64,000 bases of DNA from the NCBI RefSeq assembly GCF_036053395.1, contig NZ_CP107942.1, forward strand, positions 8,202,501 to 8,266,500, given 5' to 3'. Of this stretch, positions 18,082 through 26,822 are shown piece by piece. The notes under the pieces were generated by a model that did no database searches, was not told the origin of the DNA, and was given only the letters and a program-made list of their open reading frames with translations. The DNA is from Actinoplanes sp. NBC_00393 (lineage in GTDB: Bacteria; Actinomycetota; Actinomycetes; Mycobacteriales; Micromonosporaceae). The position numbers were made by a program, and so were the translations under genes. Each line of letters starts with the position of its first letter. The first letter of the stretch is position 1.

Positions 18082-18451
18082 CGGCCCCTCCTCGACACCC
18101 ATCCGTCTGGCACCGATGCCAGCGGCCTGCGAGGAATCTAGCCAAGGGGTATGACAGAAACGCTTATGTACCAGGCCTTCCCTGTTCTGTTCCTTGCCCT
18201 GGACGGCGTGGCGGACCTTAGTCGAGGCATCCGCGAACCCGGGCTGTTGATCATCTTCGAGCGTGGGGTCGAAGGCGGGGTCACGGGTTACGGCGCCGAC
18301 CCCGGCCAGCTGGCGACGTCGTCCTGCGGAGGTGGGTGCCGAGGTGACCGCAAAGCATTCAGCTACAACGTGTCCCGCTCGTCCCATCGGCTCGATACAG
18401 TTTTGTCCGCTGATGCTTGGTCACGAACAAGGGATGCGTGGACGTCAGGAC
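18082..18451. other. Divergent promoter region between the OLD nuclease and hamA
   Basis: 370 bases without a supported gene. In-frame upstream extensions of hamA (to 18263) and of the OLD gene (to 18387) have no ribosome binding site and low-complexity translation, so both are treated as non-coding. No clear operator or sigma-70 promoter could be picked out by eye. Confidence 0.5.
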
Positions 18452-19219
18452 ATGTCGGATTTTCGGCGTTGGTGCACGGTCGGTACACCGGTACCAACCG
18501 GAGGTCACCTTGCTGGCTTCATCGAGTCTCACGACGACGGCGCGGGAATCGCCACGATCGCGGCCGGCCTTCCCTCGACGTACGCCAAGTCCGGCTCGCT
18601 TGCACGCATTGCCGAGCGCTTGGGCAAGGACGCTGTCGCGGAGTTTCTGCGTAACAAACTTCCTACCTCGGCCAGCGCCCGATCCGGTGACATGGGTGAG
18701 ATCCTCGCGACGGCCTATCTTCACGAGGAGCAGGGTTGCGTGGTCGGGCCGAGCAGGTTGATCGATCGCGACCACCAGGAATGGGCCATGAGGGGCGACG
18801 ACGCGCTCGGAGCGAAGTTCGATGCCGATGGCAAACTGCGCATCGTGAAGGCGGAGGCCAAGAGCCGCGCCCGGCTGTACGGCAACACGGTCGCGGAGGC
18901 GCGCGACGGGTTGTCGCGCAACGACGAGTTGCCGTCCCCGCAGTCACTCACCCAGTTCGCCGAAAGGCTTCTATCGACGCCCGACAGCGAAAATGTCGGG
19001 GACGCTGTGCTCGCCTTGCAGCTGGGCGAGGGCGTCCGGCCCGAGGACGTCGATCACCTGATGTTCCTACTCACGGGCAACAACCCGGGCAAGCACGTGA
19101 CCGCGGACCTGGAGGCCTACCGGGGTTCCGTGCCGCAGTTGACGATCACGCTCCGGGTCCAGGGCCACCGGCAGTTCATCCAGGAGGCCTACGAGAAGGT
19201 GACCGCCAGTGGCGCGTGA
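18452..19219 (+). CDS. hamA: HamA-like nuclease of Hachiman defence (DUF1837-type)
   Basis: 255 residues. The C-terminal half carries the pattern of the HamA nuclease: GDMGEIL (Glu83), an acidic RGDDALG near 116-117, and IVKAEAKSRA with Glu135 and Lys137, i.e. a PD-(D/E)XK-type E-D-ExK site. The N-terminal part is a small regulatory domain. The ATG at 18452 has only a weak AGGA site; 18434 is an alternative. It overlaps hamB by 11 bases, so the two are coupled. In Hachiman, HamA is held inactive by the HamB helicase until DNA damage or phage DNA is sensed, then degrades DNA. The family call rests on the motif plus the adjacent helicase. Confidence 0.8.
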   Translation: MSDFRRWCTVGTPVPTGGHLAGFIESHDDGAGIATIAAGLPSTYAKSGSLARIAERLGKDAVAEFLRNKLPTSASARSGDMGEILATAYLHEEQGCVVGPSRLIDRDHQEWAMRGDDALGAKFDADGKLRIVKAEAKSRARLYGNTVAEARDGLSRNDELPSPQSLTQFAERLLSTPDSENVGDAVLALQLGEGVRPEDVDHLMFLLTGNNPGKHVTADLEAYRGSVPQLTITLRVQGHRQFIQEAYEKVTASGA

Positions 19220-22200
19220 GGCGCGGGAGCTTGTGGCCATTCTGACTTCCGCCACCGACGCTGGCTTCCGTGACCGTCTCCTGGCCAGGGGCCAGGCCCA
19301 GTCGATGATTCGCCGTGACGGCACGCTGCCCCCGGACGCGCCGAACTTCAGTTCGTTCCTGGATGCCGACCTGCTCAACTACGGGTACGCGCTGCTGTCG
19401 ACCAGCCTCGAGCTGTGGGAGATCACGCAGAACGACTCGCCCGAGCAGATCGTCCTTGCCCAGCAGGGATTTATCCAGAGCTCGTATGCGCTTGAAGCGG
19501 CCACCCGGAATGCGGCCTCCACTGCGGACCTGGTGTTTCACGGCCTTGTTGCCGGCGCGGCCAGTCACCTCGGCGGCTTCTCCGCGCGGGCATTCTCGCT
19601 GATTCGAGGCAGCCGGCATTCGGGACGGCTGACTCCTATGGAGGAGACACTGGCCGACCTGCTCATGCGCAATCTGGGCGCGATCGAGCGGCGGACCCTG
19701 TCGCTGCGGACGTCAGATCAAGTCTCCGACGCCGCAGTGCTGGCAGCTCTCAACCCGACGGGGAATGAGGTGGACGAGGAACCGGACGACGAACCGGCGG
19801 ACGAGGAGCCAGTGGGCGAGGAGGTCGGCCCTGTTGTCCTGCTGTTGAGCGAGAACTACCTGTCGGCAGTCGCGGCCGGGCTCTTCGCGATCGAGGTCGG
19901 CAATCGCGCCCTGCTGGAGATCGCTCTCGCCGAACTGCGCGAGGGCGAGCAGGCGTCCTCGGACATGAGTGCTCCAGGCCCGTGGTGGATCTACCGGCTC
20001 ACCCGGCATCTGTTGGACGGCCTGTTCGACAGCAGCCTGGAGACCAACATTCCGACCGATCCGCCGTCCGGTGCTGCCGACCGAGTCGAGCGGTGGCGGT
20101 ATCTGCGGCGGACCTTCGTCGCGTCGTTGCTGGCACGGGAGCGCTCCGAGATCGACTTATGGCCCTCACAATTGCATGTCGTCGGGCGACTCTTCCAGGA
20201 CATGCGGGACCTCGTCGTCGCGCTGCCGACCAGCGCGGGAAAGACCCGCATCGCGGAGTTGTCGATCTTGGCGTGTCTCGCGCAACAGCGTCGGACGGTC
20301 TACGTCACCCCGCTGCGAGCGCTATCTGCACAAACCGAGCACATCCTCGCCCGCACGTTCACGCCGCTAGGCATCCGGGTGTCGTCACTCTACGGGAGCA
20401 TGGGAACCAGCGACGTCGACGAGGACACCCTGCGCTCCAGCGAAATCGTCGTGGCGACCCCCGAAAAGCTGGACTTCGCCCTGCGATCGGACCCGTCGTT
20501 GCTCGACGACGTCGGCCTGGTCGTGCTCGACGAAGGACATATGATCGGGGCCTCCGAACGCGAGGTTCGCTACGAAGCCCAGATCCAACGGCTGCTGCGC
20601 CGCTCAGACGCCTCGGAACGTCGCATTCTCTGCCTGTCGGCCGTCTTCCCCTCTGGGCCTGAGCTGGAGGACTTCGTCGCGTGGATCACCGACGACGAGG
20701 CAGACGGGCTGCACCGCGAATCGTGGCGCCCGACTCAGCAGCGCTTCGGCCTAGTCGAGTGGCGCAGAGACCATGCCCGGTTGTCCATCACTCTCGGTTC
20801 GGAACAGCCGTTCATCGAGCACTACTTCGAGGAGAAGGAGCCGACCGGCAAGCGCAAGAAGATGTTTCCGAAAGACCAGCGCGAGCACGTCATCGCGACC
20901 GGATGGCGGCTGGTCGAGGAAGGGCAGACCGTCCTGGTCTTCTGCCCGCTACGCAAGTCGGTTGAACCGTTCGCCAGCACGATCGTCGATCTTCATGCTC
21001 GGGGCCTCGTGACCTCGCTGTTGCCGGCCGACGTCGACCTGAGCGATGCGCTAACGGTCGGTGCCGAGTGGTTCGGTGCCGACCACCCCATCCTGAAGTG
21101 CCTTGCACTCGGCGTGGCCATCCACCACGGCGCGTTGCCCGGCCCCTTTCGGCGCGAGATCGAACGTCTCTTGCAGCGCGGCATCCTGAAGGTCACTATC
21201 GCCTCGCCCACGCTCGCTCAAGGACTCAACCTGTCCGCCTCCGCGGTGCTCTTTCACAGCCTGCACCGCGGCAAGGAACTGATCAAAACCTCCGAGTTCA
21301 TGAACGTGATCGGCCGTGCCGGCCGCGCGTTCGTCGATACGGAAGGACTCGTCCTCTACCCGATCTTCGCCCCCACACAAGGTCGCCGCCGTGAGTGGTT
21401 CCAACTAACGCAAGGAGACGGCGGCAAGGATCTCCAATCGGGGCTGATTGAGATCGGTGTTGACCTTCTGCGCCGGATGTACCGCTCCCAAGGACTCACG
21501 GCGGTCGAGCCCTTGCTTGAATACCTCACCGGCGCCCCCGAGTGGTCTCTGCCCGTCGTGGCACACGAGGCCGCTGACGTGCAGGAGGCCGCCGCCGTGA
21601 GCTGGCGAGAGAACCTCAAACTTCTCGACATCGGCATCCTCAGCATCGTCGGAGACGGCGACCAAGACGTGATCGCCGACGCCGCGACCCAGATCGTCGC
21701 CGACGCCCTGCGCGACTCGCTGTGGGACCGGCAACTGCGCCGCGACGAAGACATCAACACGGCAGCCGTTCGTGCGCTCGTCTACAGCCGGACCAGGTAC
21801 CTGTGGCAGACGGCCACACCATCCCAGCGCCGCGGATGGTTCCTGGCAGGACTCGGGGCCGAGGGCGGTTCCGAGCTCGCACAGGTATCCGGTCACATCA
21901 TCGCCCTCGCGGGTCAGGCCGAGACCGCGATCCTCGAGGAGGACCATGCGGCAGCCGCCGACCTGATCGTGCTGATCGCCGAGACGGTATTCGCAATCGA
22001 GATCTTCGAGCCGAAAACGAGCCTCGCCAACTGGGACGACGTACTACGGCACTGGGTACGCGGATCGGCCCTGAGCGAGGTGCCCGGAGACCGCGTTGAG
22101 GTGGCCCAGTTCATCGAAGACGACGTCATCTACCGGCTGGTCTGGGGAATGGAAGCCGCCAAGGTGTACGAGGCGGCGCAGAGCAACGCCGACGCCGAGG

Positions 22201-22739
22201 CCTTGTCGGGCTCGGTACTCGCCGCCATCGAGACGGGAACCTTCAACCAAGCGGTCTCGGTCCTGATCCGTACGGGCTTCGACCATCGTCTCGCCGCCAT
22301 ATCGGCGGTCACGAGCACCGCAGCCACCTTCGATTCGCCGGACGGCATGCGCCAGTGGATCGATGGGCTCGCCCCTCAGTACGCCCTCGACCCAGACTGG
22401 CCGACACCTGAGTCACGGTCAGCATGGGAGGGATTCGTCAACCCGTCACGGACACGCCGTGCCCGCCGATGGAGCCAGCAGACCCGCGACGTGCAGGAAG
22501 TCACCTGGTTCGCGACGCCTCCCGAACCGGACACGTGGCTGCGGGTGACCGACGCGACCCCGGGGAAGATCAACATTTGGTCTACAGGCTTCGACCTGCT
22601 CGGCGAGGCGGCTGTTCTCCTCAATCAGGAACGGCAAGGCGTCCTCCGCGCCCGCCGGCACCGCGCGGACACCGGTATCCGTTTACGCTATCGGGGCCCG
22701 GGAGATTTGTTGCCGAAACCACCGGTCCTTGGTGGATAG
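19209..22739 (+). CDS. hamB: HamB-like superfamily 2 helicase of Hachiman defence
   Basis: 1176 residues from GTG 19209. Residues 1-310 are a helical N-terminal region with an acidic insert (about residues 178-210, rich in Glu/Asp). Then come the Q-like LWPSQLHVVGRLF, Walker A LPTSAGKTR near 338, VYVTPLRALS, DEGH near 439, LSAVFPS, VFCPLRKS, an ASPTLAQGLNLSA stretch and VIGRAGRAF near 700. This Ski2-like DExH layout with a long C-terminal domain is that of HamB. It probably translocates on DNA and controls HamA. The pair forms a complete two-gene Hachiman system. Confidence 0.85.
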   Translation: MAREARELVAILTSATDAGFRDRLLARGQAQSMIRRDGTLPPDAPNFSSFLDADLLNYGYALLSTSLELWEITQNDSPEQIVLAQQGFIQSSYALEAATRNAASTADLVFHGLVAGAASHLGGFSARAFSLIRGSRHSGRLTPMEETLADLLMRNLGAIERRTLSLRTSDQVSDAAVLAALNPTGNEVDEEPDDEPADEEPVGEEVGPVVLLLSENYLSAVAAGLFAIEVGNRALLEIALAELREGEQASSDMSAPGPWWIYRLTRHLLDGLFDSSLETNIPTDPPSGAADRVERWRYLRRTFVASLLARERSEIDLWPSQLHVVGRLFQDMRDLVVALPTSAGKTRIAELSILACLAQQRRTVYVTPLRALSAQTEHILARTFTPLGIRVSSLYGSMGTSDVDEDTLRSSEIVVATPEKLDFALRSDPSLLDDVGLVVLDEGHMIGASEREVRYEAQIQRLLRRSDASERRILCLSAVFPSGPELEDFVAWITDDEADGLHRESWRPTQQRFGLVEWRRDHARLSITLGSEQPFIEHYFEEKEPTGKRKKMFPKDQREHVIATGWRLVEEGQTVLVFCPLRKSVEPFASTIVDLHARGLVTSLLPADVDLSDALTVGAEWFGADHPILKCLALGVAIHHGALPGPFRREIERLLQRGILKVTIASPTLAQGLNLSASAVLFHSLHRGKELIKTSEFMNVIGRAGRAFVDTEGLVLYPIFAPTQGRRREWFQLTQGDGGKDLQSGLIEIGVDLLRRMYRSQGLTAVEPLLEYLTGAPEWSLPVVAHEAADVQEAAAVSWRENLKLLDIGILSIVGDGDQDVIADAATQIVADALRDSLWDRQLRRDEDINTAAVRALVYSRTRYLWQTATPSQRRGWFLAGLGAEGGSELAQVSGHIIALAGQAETAILEEDHAAAADLIVLIAETVFAIEIFEPKTSLANWDDVLRHWVRGSALSEVPGDRVEVAQFIEDDVIYRLVWGMEAAKVYEAAQSNADAEALSGSVLAAIETGTFNQAVSVLIRTGFDHRLAAISAVTSTAATFDSPDGMRQWIDGLAPQYALDPDWPTPESRSAWEGFVNPSRTRRARRWSQQTRDVQEVTWFATPPEPDTWLRVTDATPGKINIWSTGFDLLGEAAVLLNQERQGVLRARRHRADTGIRLRYRGPGDLLPKPPVLGG

Positions 22740-22968
22740 ACAGGCGCTTCGAATTCTTTGGGCGCCCGGTGGCCTGCTTGCGCACGGCGCCCCACCGCCC
22801 GAGGGCGTGGCCGGCGCCGCTGGGGAGTGACCTCGCCCGGCACGTCCGAGCCTGCACGCCCCGACTTACCCAGCAATCACAACCTTCACTCCGGTAGATA
22901 ACTCACTGTCTGGCCACCGCCGTCTGGTGCCGTGACCTGCTCGCCGCCGGACGGTAACCTGGCGCTCC

Positions 22969-23589
22969 GTGACGGTCACGAGCGTTAGTACTCCGCCCGA
23001 CGGCGCTGGCTACGATGCGCTGGTCTTCGATTGGGACGGCACCCTCGTCGACTCCCGTCAGCTTTGCTTCGACGCGCTCGCCCGCGCTCTGGCCGACGTC
23101 GACGTGACCCTCGACCCCGTCTGGTACTGGTCCCGCGAGGCCATCGCTTCGCCCGATCTGCTCGTGCTGTGGGAACAGGAATTCGAAACGCTTCCTGAGC
23201 CGGTGGATGAAATCATCGTGCGCTGCCGTCGATATGTGATGGCCGCCGCCGCGCAGCTGGTCGTCATCAATGAAACCGCTCGGATCGCGCGGGCCGCGAG
23301 AGCCCATGGCCAGCGCTTGGCAATCGCCTCGAACGCCTCCACCAACAACGTCGCCGCCGGACTGGCCGCAACAGGCCTAAACCAACTGTTCACCACCGTG
23401 GTCACCTGGAGCGACGTCCCGGCCGGGCGGGGAAAACCGGCCCCGGACGTCTATCTGCTCGCCGCCAGCCAGCTCGCCGTGGTCCCGCAGCGCTGCCTGG
23501 CCTATGAGGACACCGATGCCGGCGTCACCGCAGCCCTGGCTGCGGGGATGAGCGTCTACAACGTGCGCACCCGCTTGCTATACCCCTGA
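22969..23589 (+). CDS. HAD-superfamily phosphatase/phosphoglucomutase-like hydrolase
   Basis: 206 residues. The four HAD motifs are intact: DWDGTLVD (nucleophile and acid/base Asp), SNAS, the Lys in GKPAPDVYL, and YEDTDAG. The cap between motifs I and II is helical, as in beta-phosphoglucomutase and phosphoglycolate phosphatases. It starts at a GTG after 230 non-coding bases and is not coupled to hamB. Substrate is unknown, and a link to defence is only positional. The enzyme may simply be cargo. Confidence 0.85.
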   Translation: MTVTSVSTPPDGAGYDALVFDWDGTLVDSRQLCFDALARALADVDVTLDPVWYWSREAIASPDLLVLWEQEFETLPEPVDEIIVRCRRYVMAAAAQLVVINETARIARAARAHGQRLAIASNASTNNVAAGLAATGLNQLFTTVVTWSDVPAGRGKPAPDVYLLAASQLAVVPQRCLAYEDTDAGVTAALAAGMSVYNVRTRLLYP

Positions 23590-23741
23590 CCAGAACCCCC
23601 GCGGTCCCACGTCTCTGAGGTCCTCAGCCGGAGCCGTTTCACCAGGATGCTCGCACGGGCGTAAGGCCATCACTCGCTGGTGGAAGCCCTGAAGGCCCAC
23701 CTCAACGAACCACTCCGCGTGGCCCGTCCCGGGGCCGCCGG

Positions 23742-23978
23742 TCATCGCGGGCTGTTTTGCCTGCGTCGGGCGGGCGGAAGGTTGCGGTCGCACCGGGTGT
23801 GTAGAGCGCCGCGCCACAGCGCGGGCCACATGTTGCGCAGGACCTCGGCCAGCGCCCGCAGGATGGCCGGCCGCTGGTGCGGCGCGCTGCCGGAGAGACA
23901 GATACGCACGAGAACGCACAGGAACAACATCGCGATTGCTATCGCGATCAGCGCGGCGACCGCTACAGGTGTGGACAC
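23742..23978 (-). CDS. Small single-pass membrane protein, unknown
   Basis: 78 residues from GTG 23978 with GAAGGA about 10 bases upstream. Residues 5-28 (VAVAALIAIAIAMLFLCVLV) are one transmembrane helix, followed by a basic cytoplasmic or outer tail rich in Arg and Pro. It diverges from the HTH-protein gene at 24092. No family recognised. Small membrane proteins beside defence genes are sometimes effectors, but nothing in the sequence proves that here. Confidence 0.5.
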   Translation of the reverse strand: MSTPVAVAALIAIAIAMLFLCVLVRICLSGSAPHQRPAILRALAEVLRNMWPALWRGALHTRCDRNLPPARRRQNSPR

Positions 23979-24091
23979 GTCGAGAACGTCCTTCGTCGGT
24001 CCCGGGATCTGCTCCCCGGGCTGCGGTCCATTAACCCACCTGGCTATTCTTCGTAGAGAAGAAAGTTTGCGGGGTTGTAAAAGGAGAGCAT

Positions 24092-25138
24092 ATGCCGCGG
24101 GGCACGATCAGCGGGGCCACGGCCGCCTTGATCGCCGCCGTGGCGGAGCAGGGTGTGACCGTCTCGGCGTACCAGATCGAACGGTGGCGGACCGCCGGCG
24201 ATCTGCCCCGTCCGGTTCGCCACGGCCAGGGCCGGGGCCGGGGCGTGTACTCCGAGGCACCGGACGAGCAGACGGTGCAGCGGGCCGTGATGCTGGCCCG
24301 GGTATCGCGGCGCGGCTCGCGGCGGATGGGATCTCACCCGATCGAGCGTCTGGCGCTGGGCCAGCCGATCGAGGAAGCAGTGGCACGGGACTCCATTGAT
24401 GAAACCCTGGCCGACATCGGCCGGGTGTTCGGCCTGGGCGCCGCCGACGAGGACGCGGCCTGGCAGACGCGGGAAGTCATGGCCCACCAGATCCCGGAGA
24501 CGCCCTTCCGCTGGCAGGACATGCTCGACGCGGTCGAGGACAAGCCGCCGCCGGCAGCGCCGCTGCCGGGCCGGACGCGAGCGGCTTATGCCGTCATGCT
24601 GCACTGCATGGTCGGTAACAGCGATGACGTCACCCCGGACGACATCCCGGAGTTGCTCGGCCTGATCGGCGGCCTCTCCCCGGAAGCTGTCGAGCAGCTA
24701 CGCGCCGAGCAGTACGAAGCGGATCTCCGCGGCGAGCAGCCCTGGCGGGCCGTGTACGAGCGGATATCGATCCCGCGGCTGCGCGCCGACGCCCGGACGA
24801 TCGAGATCGAACTGTGGCAGCGGGCGCTGGCCGCGTTCTGGACGGTCACGACCCAAAATATGATGGTGGCCATGGTCGGCACCCTGGCGTTGGCCGGGAG
24901 CCCGGTCGACCTCGGCCCGCATCTGCGGATCACAGCCGAGGCTGTCCACACGCTCCAGGCCGACCCGATGTGGAAGGTCGTGAACCAGTATCAGCTGAGC
25001 CGCCAGCCGCGCCGCCGTGTGCGAGAACTGACGCTCGGCGCGATCGGCATGATAATCGGCGGGCAGGTCGAGGCATGGGAGAGCTATCTGGAGCGTGTTC
25101 TCGCGATTACTCATCCGGCCAGCCACGACCGCCCCTGA
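24092..25138 (+). CDS. Protein with N-terminal MerR-like HTH, otherwise unrecognised
   Basis: 348 residues with an excellent AAAGGAGAG site. Residues 10-55 look like a MerR-type winged helix (VTVSAYQIERWRTAGDLPRP, then a Gly/Arg-rich wing GQGRGRGVYS). The rest is alpha-helical with no known motif: one acidic central segment (TPDDIPELLGLIGG) and a hydrophobic stretch (MMVAMVGTLALAG). It may be a regulator with a fused sensor domain. It is alone on the plus strand, ending at a strong hairpin that converges with the candidate nuclease. Not recognised as a member of any named defence system. Confidence 0.75.
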   Translation: MPRGTISGATAALIAAVAEQGVTVSAYQIERWRTAGDLPRPVRHGQGRGRGVYSEAPDEQTVQRAVMLARVSRRGSRRMGSHPIERLALGQPIEEAVARDSIDETLADIGRVFGLGAADEDAAWQTREVMAHQIPETPFRWQDMLDAVEDKPPPAAPLPGRTRAAYAVMLHCMVGNSDDVTPDDIPELLGLIGGLSPEAVEQLRAEQYEADLRGEQPWRAVYERISIPRLRADARTIEIELWQRALAAFWTVTTQNMMVAMVGTLALAGSPVDLGPHLRITAEAVHTLQADPMWKVVNQYQLSRQPRRRVRELTLGAIGMIIGGQVEAWESYLERVLAITHPASHDRP

Positions 25139-25158
25139 ACCGGCTCCCGCTCGTGTGG

Positions 25159-25183
25159 CCCCGGCCGGCGAGGACGGCCGGGG
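25159..25183. terminator. Bidirectional terminator hairpin
   Basis: Perfect 9-bp stem CCCCGGCCG/CGGCCGGGG with a 7-base loop, between two converging genes that end at 25138 and 25189. Confidence 0.75.
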
Positions 25184-25188
25184 AACGG

Positions 25189-26697
25189 TCAGGCCGCCGG
25201 GTCGGCCGCCGACTCGGCGAAGGGCAGACGGTTCCACGCCTGCATGAGCAGGGGGTTGGTGTCGTCAGGGTCGCGAAAGTCGTTGAGGGCGATGCCGAGG
25301 TCCCAGGCCTGCCGCTCGTCGCCGGCGCTCATGATCTGCGTCAGGATGTCCGATGCCGAGCGGCGCTGGCCGATGGCGACCAGGTGCTCGATGTCGCGGA
25401 CGGACGCGACGATCGTGGGCAGCGCCGGGGTCGGCAGGAAGTCGCGGCCGAAGCTGTTGGCGATATACCAGGGGTCCAGCGTGGCGACCATGCCGATGAT
25501 CGGTCGGTCGGCGGGAAGGTGCGCGAACTCGGCGGCGCCCTCGTGAATCTTGGCGAGGGTTCGTCCGAGCTGCCCGAATGCCTTGCCCAGGGTGTCCGTG
25601 TATTGCCGCTGGGCAGAAGCGTCGGCGGCCCGCGCCGCCAGCGGTGAGCGGCGCGCCTTCGCCTCAACGAGCACGACGAGGTCGTCGAAAACGAGGAACT
25701 TGTCGGTGCTCTTCAGCTCCTTCTTGCCCTCGTGATAGACGATCTCCGGGCAGACGGTGACGCCCGGCAGCGTGGCGAACTGGCGCCCGAGGTAGTCCTC
25801 CAGCAGCTCACCCAGATCCCGGGCGAACGGCTCTCCCCACCGCTTCAACCCGACGTAGTACAACTCCAGCGGCGACAGCCGCCGAGAGATGAGCCGCGGG
25901 ACCGGCGCGAGCAACCGTCCATCGGCCAGCCGCACGAACGGCCGGGAGGTCAGCGGGTTGAACGCGTACCGGTCGAGGTACGGAAGCGGAACCCGATTGC
26001 GGGCGGCGGCGTCCTCGGCCCGGAACTCGGCCATGCTGCCCGCGAATACCGCATCGACCACCGCGAGGACCTCATCGCGCGGCATCACCTCCAAGATCCG
26101 CTCGAAGTTGGCCTGGTCCATCCATGCCGGGTCGAAGATCCCGGCGTTGCGGTCCACCGCGGTGGCCAGCAGGATCACGATGGCGGCCGCGGTCGTCATG
26201 TCCGCACCGATCAGCTGCTTCATCGACTCGCTCGACACGACCTCCAGGGTCTTGCCGCCGGCGTAGCCGTCGAAGAAGGCCATCGATCGGGAGATCTCCT
26301 CCATGATCGATTCCTGGTACGGGAACTGCTCGAACGCGATCCGGGCCAACACCGCGAACGGCGAGTTCAGCTCCGGGCGCCCGAGCTCGTCGGAGATCAG
26401 GTTGTTGTGCATGTGACACGCCAGCACCACGTCCCGTTCGCTCGGCACCGCACTGCGGAAGGGATTGCCCTGGCAGATCGCCGCCTTGGCGACCGCCGCG
26501 AGCGCCCACGGCGGTGTCGCAACGAACGCGCGGGAGCTGTTCACGCCGTCCAGGTGACCCGGCAGCGACAGCGCGCGCCGGGCGACGGCGAAGAGCATCG
26601 CCTCCTGGTTGAATCGGCGCACGAAGTCGCCGAACTCTGTGTAAGAGTACTCCCGAGACGAAGAGGTGATCACGATCAAATCGTCCCACAACGCCAC
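25189..26697 (-). CDS. Candidate PD-(D/E)XK nuclease, unrecognised family
   Basis: 502 residues from GTG 26697. The N-terminal 250 residues are helical with no known motif. Residues around 305-345 contain CPEIVYHEGKKELKSTDKFLVFDDLVVLVEAKARR: a Glu, then an Asp before a beta strand, then ExK, the hallmark of PD-(D/E)XK folds. The C-terminal part has GMVATLDPWYIANSFGRDFL and a helical end. No ribosome binding site precedes the start, but a TATAAAAT box 7 bases away suggests a leaderless transcript. It stands alone, bounded by hairpins on both sides, between Hachiman and MADS. It may be a single-gene defence nuclease. Confidence 0.7.
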   Translation of the reverse strand: MALWDDLIVITSSSREYSYTEFGDFVRRFNQEAMLFAVARRALSLPGHLDGVNSSRAFVATPPWALAAVAKAAICQGNPFRSAVPSERDVVLACHMHNNLISDELGRPELNSPFAVLARIAFEQFPYQESIMEEISRSMAFFDGYAGGKTLEVVSSESMKQLIGADMTTAAAIVILLATAVDRNAGIFDPAWMDQANFERILEVMPRDEVLAVVDAVFAGSMAEFRAEDAAARNRVPLPYLDRYAFNPLTSRPFVRLADGRLLAPVPRLISRRLSPLELYYVGLKRWGEPFARDLGELLEDYLGRQFATLPGVTVCPEIVYHEGKKELKSTDKFLVFDDLVVLVEAKARRSPLAARAADASAQRQYTDTLGKAFGQLGRTLAKIHEGAAEFAHLPADRPIIGMVATLDPWYIANSFGRDFLPTPALPTIVASVRDIEHLVAIGQRRSASDILTQIMSAGDERQAWDLGIALNDFRDPDDTNPLLMQAWNRLPFAESAADPAA

Positions 26698-26703
26698 AAC
26701 CGC

Positions 26704-26711
26704 ATTTTATA
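26704..26711 (-). promoter_or_regulatory. -10 box of a leaderless promoter for the candidate nuclease
   Basis: TATAAAAT on the minus strand lies 6 bases before the GTG start at 26697 in a notably AT-rich patch. That spacing puts transcription initiation at or next to the start codon, in line with the missing ribosome binding site. No good -35 is visible. Confidence 0.5.
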
Positions 26712-26770
26712 CACGAATGGGTGTTGACGTGGTTGTGGCACAACCTCGACTTTTCCTCTCATCGATCACC

Positions 26771-26807
26771 GAGGCCTGGACCGATCTGCGAGATCGGGCC
26801 AGGCCTC
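26771..26807. terminator. Terminator hairpin of the MADS operon
   Basis: Arms GAGGCCTGGACCGATCT and AGATCGGGCCAGGCCTC pair over 17 positions with one mismatch and a GCG loop, just beyond the stop of the leftward 1783-residue gene and before the candidate nuclease promoter. Confidence 0.8.
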
Positions 26808-26822
26808 GTTAAGAATTCTCCG

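Noticed and set aside
15679..22739. Gabija (GajA/GajB) reading of the OLD nuclease and helicase
   Set aside because: The helicase is a DExH superfamily 2 protein preceded by a HamA-type nuclease, not a UvrD-like GajB, and the OLD gene is on the opposite strand.
24092..25138. Distant mad1
   Set aside because: It has an HTH but is on the other strand and separated from the operon end by another gene and two terminators.
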